Origin: DATDAW01 sp036524675
Lineage (GTDB): Bacteria > Verrucomicrobiota > Verrucomicrobiia > Chthoniobacterales > DASVRZ01
Assembly (NCBI GenBank): GCA_036524675.1
Contig: DATDBU010000104.1
Span: 1-12,748 of the forward strand
DNA: 12,748 nucleotides
Direction of reading: 5' to 3'
The notes beneath the pieces were generated by a model that did not search any database, was not told the DNA's origin, and worked only from the letters and a program-made list of their open reading frames with translations. The position numbers were made by a program, and so were the translations under genes. Numbering within the stretch: the first letter of the stretch is position 1; the number at the start of each line of letters is the position of its first letter. Of the stretch, positions 6,621 through 12,748 are shown one piece after another.

Positions 6621-7345
6621 CAGGAGAACACACCATGATCGATACGGCCAAGCAGAGCTTCGACTTCACGAGCGCCCACATCTGTATCGCAATATTTCAG
6701 TGGTGTCAGTCCTCCAAGCGCCTTTTTTGGCGCAGAAAACCATCGCCGAGCGGCGTCTATATCTTCCAACACTTCAACCGCTTTTTGAAAAGCGGAAGCA
6801 ACACGCAGAAGTCTTTCGCTCTCATCGGGCTTGAACGTTTCGCGTCGCTGAAGGGTTCGGCTCGGAATGCCCGTTACAGCCGAAAGCTGGTCTGTTGTGA
6901 TTTCCGCCGCGTCCCGAATAACGTTGAAGGCATCCCGGGCTAGACCGCCAAGAACCGTCTCGCGGACGAAGGCCGCAGTCGATTCATGCTTGGGTGGAAA
7001 TTTTCCAGTGACATTTCCGACAACCGAGACCCAATGGGTGTTGGAATTAACTGGCTTCATTACGATCCAAGCACGCTTGCGATGCGGTTCATTCAAAGCC
7101 TTCGTTGTATCGGAAACTTTGATATTCTTCCAACCTACATCCTTCGAGGAAATGTTTACGGTTTTACCGCTGATGATCATGGCTGCCAACTCCTCCTTCG
7201 TCGGTGCTGCCAACTTCCCCTTCGCCGCCAACTTCCCCTTCGCCGCCAACTTCCCCTTCGCCAGTGCTGCCAGGAACCCTTCTTTGGGGGCAGACGGGGG
7301 GCTTTGAGTTGTTCCGCTATTCGATTTGTCACGCGAGGCGGCCAT
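6620..7345 (-). CDS. Xre/ParS (MbcA-type) antitoxin with a long N-terminal extension
   Basis: The C-terminal part (about the last 100 of 241 residues) contains a helix-turn-helix (EITTDQLSAVTGIPSRTLQR) followed by the toxin-binding domain (ESERLLRVASAFQKAVEVLE, then AARRWFSAPKKALGG and a tail EALLGRIDHGVFS). This is the normal partner of RES toxins: it sequesters the toxin and probably represses its own operon. Family members usually have 120-160 residues. Here about 110 extra N-terminal residues include three copies of AAKGKL (near 30-48) and an uncharacterised segment (KRAWIVMKPVNSNTHWVSVV). I start at the ATG at 7345 (MAASRDK); an in-frame TTG at 7387 would add 14 residues. The stop TGA overlaps the RES start. 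Confidence 0.85.
   Translation of the reverse strand: MAASRDKSNSGTTQSPPSAPKEGFLAALAKGKLAAKGKLAAKGKLAAPTKEELAAMIISGKTVNISSKDVGWKNIKVSDTTKALNEPHRKRAWIVMKPVNSNTHWVSVVGNVTGKFPPKHESTAAFVRETVLGGLARDAFNVIRDAAEITTDQLSAVTGIPSRTLQRRETFKPDESERLLRVASAFQKAVEVLEDIDAARRWFSAPKKALGGLTPLKYCDTDVGAREVEALLGRIDHGVFS
7210..7263. repeat. 18-bp tandem repeat, three copies, inside the antitoxin gene
   Basis: The unit CCAACTTCCCCTTCGCCG occurs three times head-to-tail (7210-7227, 7228-7245, 7246-7263; the last base of the third copy differs). Because 18 is a multiple of 3 it adds six residues (AAKGKL) per unit in the antitoxin without shifting the frame. GTGCTGCCA flanks the array on both sides (7204-7212 and 7265-7273). 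Confidence 0.9.
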
Positions 7346-7387
7346 ATGGCAAAAAAGTAACAGCCAAGTGGCTTTACAGTCAATCAA

Positions 7388-7768
7388 GCTCGGGAGATAA
7401 AATCATGATTGGGTGCTCAAACCATCCCTCCTTATGAGGGCGGCTGAGATGAGTCGCCCGGTTGGGGGCTGCGAATCGAGGCGAACGACCACGATCGGTT
7501 TCATGTGTCAGACGCCTACGTGCCGGTTTTTTGGATTAAGTTATCCTTTCCCACTACCCGAAACACTGCGCCTTTGAAACGCTGGCTCCCGCTGCACCTG
7601 GGGGTCCGGCGAGTTCACGCTGGGACACTTTTTTAAACTCCGGAGAGCCAGGTCAAGAAACAGAATCGCTCGCACCGGGATTCTCGGAGTCCATCAAACA
7701 ATTGACAGCTACTTCATAATAAGATTTTCTGAAATAATTGCGACTCCGATCAACGAGCAAAGCAAAGC
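7388..7768. other. Intergenic region between the Xre/RES pair and the TnsE-like gene
   Basis: The two genes diverge here, so promoters for both should lie within it. A perfect TTGACA at 7702-7707 points toward the TnsE-like gene, but no good -10 box follows at 16-18 nt. CCCTC(CTTAT)GAGGG at 7426-7440 is a small hairpin without a T-run. An open frame of about 60 codons at 7448-7637 (including HDRFHVSDAYVPVFWI) lacks a clear start and a recognisable family; it may be a relic. The box at 7731-7744 resembles the transposon-end repeat at 2635-2648 and is listed separately. Confidence 0.4.
7731..7744 (+). repeat. Box matching the comM-breaking transposon-end repeat
   Basis: GAAATAATTGCGAC at 7731-7744 matches GAAATAAATGCGAC at 2635-2648 in 13 of 14 positions and in the same orientation, and both follow a T-rich run. 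It lies 24 nt before the TnsE-like start. Only one copy is present, and no TGT terminus is next to it. Confidence 0.35.
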
Positions 7769-9553
7769 ATGCCTATACCGTTTAAATCCCAAAGAAGCCC
7801 AGTCCCGGAGCGCATTCGTCGGACAGAAGTCCAGTGGGAGAAAGACGTCGAATGGATCGTATGGTGGTACTGTGGCATTCGAAAGAACATACGAGCAAAC
7901 TCCCAGCCAAACGTTCTTGTTGGCTTTCGACAGATCAATGGGCAACATTTATCGGACGAGATGATCTTCCGATGGGTTTTGCTGGAGGAGCTTGGCCAAA
8001 TGAGAATTGGCACCGTCTGGAAAAACGGTGAATGCAAGGAGGAAGCCGTTCTCACCCCTGCGAAATTTGAAGTAAACTTCTCACGCGATCACTGGTGTTT
8101 TAGGTCCTTCTGCGAGAATAACAGTCGGGGCCTGCCGCCTCCATTTCCAATGTCCTTGCATCCGCTTTACCTGGAAAACGATAAGAATTGGCTTGTAAGA
8201 TTGTCCCTCTCCAACGGGCGAAGGCTCTTGATTCCGTGTCTCGAGTTTTTTTCCCGATGCTATGGAAGATCACAAGAATTAAAAAGGGTGCTAGCGACAT
8301 ATCCATGGCTCGGCCCGGAACATCCGAGCGACGTGCGGCTCTTTGCGCCGATTGATGAGCCAGAAGAGGAAGGAAAATTTAAAGTCAAACTTCGAAAACG
8401 AATGGTCAACGGCGACGTTATTTTCCTCGCACACGCCAAGTATGATCCGGATTCAGAAAAAGCTGCAAAAGAAATCTACGCACAAATCGAGCGCCAGTAT
8501 GTTGATGAGAAAACGATTGTTTTTCTCCAAGCAGGACCTTGGTTTAAGGGCCCAGCGCAGCTAAAGGTGAATGGCATTTGGTCGGCGGACAAAGCAACGT
8601 TCTTGGCCTTGCAAATAGAAGGATGCACTGATCCAGAGGGCTTCCCTATTTTCCGCGACCGTGACAATACCAATAAGACAGGCCCTGAGGAGGACGAAGT
8701 CGCGGAGGGCAAGGCTTGGGAAGGCTCTTCACGAAGAATTATCAAACGACCAAAGGAGATTGTCGATTTGACTGCTGATAGCGAGCCTGATCATGGCGCG
8801 GCGACCATCGAAATTGAGGATCCCGATTTTGAGGTTCTCGGCATTCCAAGAACGGTGATCGACATCAGACGCAGCACAACCAAATCAACGTCTGGTGCAA
8901 AACGTGACGGTGGTCAACCAAACGCTTATTCCGGCGGAGAACCATATGGCGATGACAAGGGAGTAGGCTATGCCCATATTTCGGCGGAAACCATCCTGGA
9001 ATCTCAGGGAGCACTTCGAGATATATGGAATGCCGCTCGTTATATCCGAGACACACGCCCAGACCTTATACAATCCGTGGAGTTCTTTACTTTCGAGCGC
9101 GGATTCTCTTCCGAAGCTGAACCGAGGCTGATTCCGTTGCAGAAATTCGACGAGTGCGATGATGGGACCACGGCTGGAATTCGAGATTGGGTGTATCTCC
9201 ATACCGGAGCGATTCGTGGTCTTCTCGTTATGAGACTTCGTGCGCAAGGGAGCATCCTCTACCTGATAGAAGTTCAGCGGGGACTTCAAAAGGCTGCCTA
9301 CAAGAGAGGCGATCCAGAATGCCCCGACGAGACATTCAGGGGGTTCATGTGTCGCCTATTTAACAACGACGATTTTGAATGGTGGCTCAGAGAGTTCTTG
9401 TGGAATGTGAGGTATGCGAAGGGTGTCGTCCATCGTCTAGTTGCAGATTGTCCGGGGGACGCCGGAACATTCAAACACACCCCGGCTCAGGACGAAGAGG
9501 TTCCCGGTGAAGCGGCAGTGCTGAATGGACTGCAAAAAATGGGACTGAAATGA
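7769..9553 (+). CDS. TnsE-like protein, orphan (no tnsABCD nearby)
   Basis: The 594-residue protein has no signal peptide or membrane segment. Its arrangement parallels Tn7 TnsE, compared from memory. An N-terminal beta-rich half includes KFEVNFSRDHWCFRSFCENN (about 98-117) and LLIPCLEFFSRCYGRSQELK (about 152-171). Residues 255-290 read FKGPAQLKVNGIW and ATFLALQIEGCTDPEGFPIF. A charged low-complexity linker covers about 298-400. The C-terminal domain (about 420-570) has FFTFERGF, GLLVMRLRAQGSILYLIEVQ and a tail with VVHRLVADCPGDAGTFKH, resembling the C-terminal domain of TnsE. In Tn7, TnsE directs insertion toward replicating DNA by binding the sliding clamp and 3'-recessed ends, with TnsABC doing the transposition. 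Those genes are absent here, so either it belongs to an element extending beyond the window, is a remnant, or has a stand-alone role. The ATG at 7769 has only a weak ribosome-binding site. Confidence 0.55.
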   Translation: MPIPFKSQRSPVPERIRRTEVQWEKDVEWIVWWYCGIRKNIRANSQPNVLVGFRQINGQHLSDEMIFRWVLLEELGQMRIGTVWKNGECKEEAVLTPAKFEVNFSRDHWCFRSFCENNSRGLPPPFPMSLHPLYLENDKNWLVRLSLSNGRRLLIPCLEFFSRCYGRSQELKRVLATYPWLGPEHPSDVRLFAPIDEPEEEGKFKVKLRKRMVNGDVIFLAHAKYDPDSEKAAKEIYAQIERQYVDEKTIVFLQAGPWFKGPAQLKVNGIWSADKATFLALQIEGCTDPEGFPIFRDRDNTNKTGPEEDEVAEGKAWEGSSRRIIKRPKEIVDLTADSEPDHGAATIEIEDPDFEVLGIPRTVIDIRRSTTKSTSGAKRDGGQPNAYSGGEPYGDDKGVGYAHISAETILESQGALRDIWNAARYIRDTRPDLIQSVEFFTFERGFSSEAEPRLIPLQKFDECDDGTTAGIRDWVYLHTGAIRGLLVMRLRAQGSILYLIEVQRGLQKAAYKRGDPECPDETFRGFMCRLFNNDDFEWWLREFLWNVRYAKGVVHRLVADCPGDAGTFKHTPAQDEEVPGEAAVLNGLQKMGLK

Positions 9554-9601
9554 TCGGCGAGACCTGTCATCAACCACGGCCGAGCAGTCCCGCTGCCGGT
9601 C

Positions 9602-9860
9602 CTAGCTTTTACGAGGCTCGTCATTGAGGTTCATCTTCATTGCGACCTGACTGTTCGATTCCACGTCTGCTCTCCACCCCGCCTCACGACGACGCAGAAG
9701 TGGCAAAGGTCTGATACTTGATGCCCAGCATCGGCGCAAACTCAGCTCCACTGCTCCACTGCCGCCGTACATTCGTACATTCAAACTCATCGACAACCGC
9801 CTCCGCCCTCCGCCGTCCCCGATCCGTGCGCAGACTACGACTTCTATGACTCCTCGCACC
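9602..9860 (-). pseudogene. Frameshifted remnant of an IS66-type TnpA-like helix-turn-helix protein
   Basis: On the minus strand one frame reads GRRRAEAVVDEFECTNVRRQ, then EFAPMLGIKYQTFAT (about 9812-9700), ending in an early stop after SASS. The pattern 'V.EFE.S.....FA...G.KYQTFA.W' is that of small IS66-associated accessory proteins (TnpA type) with a helix-turn-helix. At the Thr codon the sense continues in another frame as LLRRREAGWRADVESNSQVA and on to NLNDEPRKS with a stop at 9602-9604, as expected if a Trp codon region lost bases. No tnpB or tnpC follows, and the upstream part is not convincing, so this is a decayed insertion-sequence fragment. The exact left and right ends are uncertain. 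Confidence 0.5.
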
Positions 9861-9927
9861 AGAGCTGCCTGGCGGAACGCCTACCCCGGTTGCGGCTGTC
9901 GCGGAGGTTGGCCTGACCGATGCCTGA

Positions 9928-9953
9928 GCCCTCATTGAGGGCCGCGCCTTTTT
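9928..9953 (+). terminator. Weak hairpin terminator candidate
   Basis: GCCCTC(ATT)GAGGGC at 9928-9942 forms a 6-bp stem with a 3-nt loop, followed after 6 nt by TTTTT at 9949-9953. The gap before the T-run makes it a weak candidate. It lies about 375 nt after the TnsE-like stop. Confidence 0.25.
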
Positions 9954-9976
9954 GCGGAGGCGAGCGAAGCTATCGG

Positions 9977-10300
9977 TTAGGGCACACGCCAGGCGTTCAG
10001 CAGACTAAAAGCAGTCATCGCAAATCCAACGCCTACTAAAATCGTAGTCCAAATTGGAAATATCCGTATAATGATCAGAATGGAAATTACTCCTGTTATC
10101 AAAAGGAATATATTCGCGATCGGGGTTACAACGCCTAACCCTATTACAGTTGCAACGCCGAGTGGATTCAATAGCTGCCAATCAAACTGGATTTTACCAG
10201 AGAACATCTTGGCAAATATCGACGAGCCTAATAAAGATCCGATATACGCCGCGAATGCAAGCGCGCACACGCGCGAAGCGATATCGATGTAACGTCGCAT
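9977..10300 (-). CDS. Small multi-pass membrane protein, probable immunity protein of the RHS-PLA2 toxin
   Basis: The 107-residue protein is almost wholly hydrophobic. Segments at about 9-31 (SRVCALAFAAYIGSLLGSSI), 46-62, 63-79 (IFLLITGVISILIIIRI) and 83-102 (ILVGVGFAMTAFSLLN) predict three or four membrane passes. It starts 11 nt after the stop of the RHS gene on the same strand, the standard position of the immunity gene in RHS and other polymorphic toxin loci. A membrane location suits protection against a toxin whose tip resembles a phospholipase A2. I recognise no named family, and the immunity role is inferred from position and topology. An unrelated small membrane protein is the alternative. 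The ATG at 10300 lacks a strong Shine-Dalgarno sequence, so coupling to the RHS gene is likely. Confidence 0.7.
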   Translation of the reverse strand: MRRYIDIASRVCALAFAAYIGSLLGSSIFAKMFSGKIQFDWQLLNPLGVATVIGLGVVTPIANIFLLITGVISILIIIRIFPIWTTILVGVGFAMTAFSLLNAWRVP

Positions 10301-10311
10301 ACCGGACTATG

Positions 10312-12748
10312 CTAAAATGGTTCCCAGTTTCCAGGATTATCATTGGGAGTGCCCCCGCCGAATATTCCATCGTCGAATAAATCTTCTTCAAAACCGGTGT
10401 CGCCAAGCCTGCCGCCTAAAGACCTCAAACAACTGGAAAGCGCTTGGTCGCACCCCCGTCTACAAGTTTGCCTCTCTGCAGGACACTGAATGTAAGCGCA
10501 ATCCCGTAGACAAGTGTCGTGCTCATAGTAGCATTGGTCCCTCGCATCGATAGGCGGTCTGAACCCAATATCGCGTGGACTTCGCGGGAAGTTATCGGTT
10601 TCAGGCCAGAGATTGGAGCCGTTGGTCCAACCAGGTCCGCCCCAGTTGCCATAATAGTGGAACAGCCCAAAGGGATCCATGTACGTAATCGGGTTATTTG
10701 CAACATATCGATACAGATTCGTGTCCCGACTTCTGAATCTGATCGGGTCCGTCTGGAGGAATCGGCCCAACTGATCGAAATACACCCTGTTTCGGTAGTC
10801 ATAGAGCGCTGCCTCCGCGATCCATTCGCGGCCGGTAAAGAGGAAGCGGTTGCCGTGAGGGCTTTGGGTGAGGATGGAGTCGGAAGGGTCGCGAATCGTC
10901 GGTGTGCCGAAAACGTCGTAGGTGTAGCGCTCCACCACGGCGCCTGCGGAATCGGTGAGAGCAACAGTCGAACCCAAGGCGTCGTTGTGGTAGTAGACTG
11001 CACCGCTGCCGTCCATCCGGGTCAGGATTTCATCGACTACAGGTCCATGGATGTACTTGGCCTGCAATGTTCCGGCTGAGGAATATTCCGCCAAGAGATT
11101 CCAGCCGTCGTAGATGAACCATGTCGTCGTTCCGTTGATTGTCCGGCTCGCCTGGCGGCGTCGCCAGTCGTAGGTAAAGGAGGCGCTTGTGCCAGTTTTG
11201 CTTGCCCCGGTGAGCCGATTTTCTGTGTCGTAGGTGTAAGTCCAGCCGTCGAACGCAGTAAGATTGCCGTTTGCGTCGTACGCGGGCACAGGCAGGGAGT
11301 CGACGGCCGTGTATTGGTTGAGGGCGTTGGCGGTGTAGATGGTCGTGCCACTGACCGAATCGGTTGCGCTGGTCCGGTTGCCCGTGGCGTCGTAGGCGAA
11401 TGTTTCGCTGCGGCCCGGGCCGTAGTTGACGGAGGTTATCTGATCGATCGGGTCGTAGCCGTAAATCTGCGTGACCATGGGTGTGGGCCCCACCGTTTCG
11501 CTCCGAGTCAGCCGATTATTGACGGTATTGTAGCCGTAGGCAAGGCCTAGGGTGGAAGGCTGGGCGTTCACGGTCAGGGAATGGCTAATGCCAAGGAGCC
11601 GATTGGCATCGTCATAGGTGTAAGCGGCGCTTGTCCCGTTTTCCAACGATTTCGAGGTTCGGTTGCCATCCGTGTCGTAGGCGTATGTGGCCAGTGGCGG
11701 CGGGCCGTCGGCGGAAATGGAGGCCACTTCGTTGCGGTGGGTGTACGTGTGGGCGACGACCATTCCATCGGGATAGGTGAGGGTAGCCCGATTGCCGTCA
11801 ATATCGTACGTGTACCCAACCGTGAAGGAAGTTCCCAATCCGGCAGGCGTCTGGGTTTCGGACGTCAGCTGGTTGGCATTATCGTAGGCGTAGGTGGAAG
11901 TGCTTACCCCGTTCCCGGCAGTAAGCAGGCGGCCTGCCGCGTCATAGGTCTTTGTAGCATCCGGCGTGCTGTCGCTCCAGTTAAGGGAAATCTCGCGGTT
12001 GCGATTGTCAAAGATACGCGTGCAGGTGACGCCGTTTCGGGCCGTATAAAGGGTGAGATTGCCCACGCCGTCGTAGTCATTATCCTCGTGGCTGGAATCG
12101 GGATAAATGAAACGAGTTCTCCGTTTCAACAGGTCGTATTCGAAACTGTAGGCATTGTTTCGAGCGTCAGTGAGGGTGACGAGGTTGTCCGCGTCATCAT
12201 AGGCATAGCTGGTTGTTTCATTCTTCGGATTGGTACCGGTCAGGAGCCGGTCCATCTCGTCGTACGTGTTGGTGGTGACTCCGCCGTCGGCTCGCGCGAC
12301 GGTCAGCACGTTGCCGGCCGCGTCGTGCGTCCATTGTGTCGTATTCGAGAGTGGATCGGTGGCGCTAATCCGCCTGTTGCGGCTGTCATGCATCTGGCTC
12401 CACGTGTTTCCTTTTGGATCGCTGATCTCGGTCACGTTGCCGGCCGCGTCGTAGAAATACCCCGTGGTCGCCGTGTCCACAGTGCCGTAGGCGACGGTTC
12501 TGGAGGTTAACCGCCATTCCGTGTCATAGGTCATGAACGTCTTCTTAGCGCTGGGCAGCGTGATGGAGGTCGGATGATTGTCCGCATGGTCACAGCCGCA
12601 GGATTGCCCCGGTAACGTATAATCGTAAAGGGCGGTCCGATTTAGGGGATCGGTCACACTTTTCATGCGTCTAAACTCGTCGTAACTCGTGGTGGTTGTG
12701 TGACCAAGTTCATCGGTCACACTGAGCCGGTTGCCATAACTGTCGTAG
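10312..12748 (-). CDS. RHS/YD-repeat polymorphic toxin, 3' part, with a phospholipase A2-like tip (5' end outside the window)
   Basis: The frame is open from the right edge to TAG at 10312-10314, giving at least 811 residues. A GTG at 12720 is not the true start, because YD-repeat sequence (YDSYGNRLSVTDELGHTT) continues upstream. Most of it is tandem YD repeats of the form 'YDA.GN...', which build the hollow RHS shell. The RHS core follows (YHNDALGSTVALTDSAG, YDYRNRVYFDQLGRFLQTDP, then NLYRYVANNPITYMDPFGL), ending at 10663. The last 116 residues (10662-10315) are a separate cysteine-rich tip. YYGNWGGPGWTNG resembles a PLA2 calcium loop, DQCYYEHDTC (about 10540-10509) the PLA2 His-Asp site, and CRRGCDQALSSC the second PLA2 aspartate site. 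It has seven Cys in all. The expected action is hydrolysis of membrane phospholipids in a target cell. The small membrane protein 11 nt downstream is the likely immunity partner. Confidence 0.9.
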   Translation of the reverse strand, partial: YDSYGNRLSVTDELGHTTTTSYDEFRRMKSVTDPLNRTALYDYTLPGQSCGCDHADNHPTSITLPSAKKTFMTYDTEWRLTSRTVAYGTVDTATTGYFYDAAGNVTEISDPKGNTWSQMHDSRNRRISATDPLSNTTQWTHDAAGNVLTVARADGGVTTNTYDEMDRLLTGTNPKNETTSYAYDDADNLVTLTDARNNAYSFEYDLLKRRTRFIYPDSSHEDNDYDGVGNLTLYTARNGVTCTRIFDNRNREISLNWSDSTPDATKTYDAAGRLLTAGNGVSTSTYAYDNANQLTSETQTPAGLGTSFTVGYTYDIDGNRATLTYPDGMVVAHTYTHRNEVASISADGPPPLATYAYDTDGNRTSKSLENGTSAAYTYDDANRLLGISHSLTVNAQPSTLGLAYGYNTVNNRLTRSETVGPTPMVTQIYGYDPIDQITSVNYGPGRSETFAYDATGNRTSATDSVSGTTIYTANALNQYTAVDSLPVPAYDANGNLTAFDGWTYTYDTENRLTGASKTGTSASFTYDWRRRQASRTINGTTTWFIYDGWNLLAEYSSAGTLQAKYIHGPVVDEILTRMDGSGAVYYHNDALGSTVALTDSAGAVVERYTYDVFGTPTIRDPSDSILTQSPHGNRFLFTGREWIAEAALYDYRNRVYFDQLGRFLQTDPIRFRSRDTNLYRYVANNPITYMDPFGLFHYYGNWGGPGWTNGSNLWPETDNFPRSPRDIGFRPPIDARDQCYYEHDTCLRDCAYIQCPAERQTCRRGCDQALSSCLRSLGGRLGDTGFEEDLFDDGIFGGGTPNDNPGNWEPF
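10315..10662 (-). other. C-terminal toxin tip with phospholipase A2 active-site signatures
   Basis: This 116-residue domain follows the DPFGL that closes the RHS core. In order it shows a Gly/Trp-rich loop YGNWGGPGW, comparable to the YG.YCG.GW calcium loop of secreted PLA2; the segment PPIDARDQCYYEHDTCLRDC, comparable to D.CC..HD.C, with the second Cys replaced by Tyr; and CRRGCDQALSSCL, comparable to C..CD.A...C. His and Asp (HD, 10521-10516) would be the catalytic dyad residues. An acidic, glycine-rich tail (DTGFEEDLFDDGIFGGG) ends the protein. Confidence 0.75.

Larger units (their letters stand above)
9554..9976. other. Region between the TnsE-like gene and the RHS immunity candidate
   Basis: The only gene-like content is the minus-strand IS66-type remnant at 9602-9860. 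The rest has no recognisable coding sequence. It separates a plus-strand gene from a minus-strand operon, so both should terminate here; one hairpin candidate is listed at 9928-9953. Confidence 0.45.

Noticed and set aside
7210..7263. Short repeats considered as a CRISPR array
   Set aside because: The units are directly adjacent with no spacers and are translated as part of the antitoxin.
7426..7440. CCCTC(CTTAT)GAGGG hairpin as a terminator
   Set aside because: No T-run on either side and it lies between divergent genes.
11581..12510. Long plus-strand open frame (309 codons) antisense to the RHS gene
   Set aside because: It is a mirror of the YD-repeat coding sequence; its Val/Gly-rich translation has no family, while the minus-strand reading is clearly RHS.

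Overview
The window looks like a bacterial chromosomal segment with moderate GC content, dominated by accessory DNA. I see no rRNA, tRNA or CRISPR array. The YD/RHS proteins, the secreted RHS start and the RHS-PLA2 toxin tip remind me of Verrucomicrobiota and relatives. That is a resemblance only, and the host is not settled by anything in the sequence.

Layout. (1) Positions 1-1106, minus strand: a small membrane-anchored protein is followed, 17 nt downstream, by the 5' end of a secreted RHS/YD-repeat protein that runs off the left edge. (2) Positions 1737-2621: a ComM/YifB (Mg-chelatase-like AAA+) gene is cut off after residue 289, exactly at a TGT that begins a transposon-end-like sequence with a directly repeated 12-mer. 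(3) Positions 2622-3666: decayed DNA, including a small membrane-protein gene that stays readable only by switching frame twice. (4) Positions 3667-4383: an unusual stand-alone protein made of two CBM21-type carbohydrate-binding modules. (5) Positions 4559-6065: a probable zeta-toxin operon with a small upstream partner gene; its predicted -10 box lies inside an inverted repeat. (6) Positions 6144-7345, minus strand: a Xre/ParS-type antitoxin overlapping a RES-domain toxin gene by 1 nt; the antitoxin's long N-terminus contains an 18-bp tandem repeat. (7) Positions 7769-9553: an orphan protein resembling Tn7 TnsE, with no TnsA, B, C or D genes in view. (8) Positions 9602-9860, minus strand: a frameshifted remnant of a small IS66-type helix-turn-helix accessory gene. 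(9) Positions 9977-12748, minus strand: the 3' part of a second RHS gene whose C-terminal tip looks like a secreted phospholipase A2, followed 11 nt later by a small multi-pass membrane protein, the natural immunity candidate.

Taken together this is an island of toxins, antitoxins and mobile-element debris between two RHS loci. The most interesting points are the RHS-PLA2/membrane-protein pair, the orphan TnsE-like gene with a transposon-end-like box just upstream that matches the one breaking comM, and the tandem-CBM21 protein.
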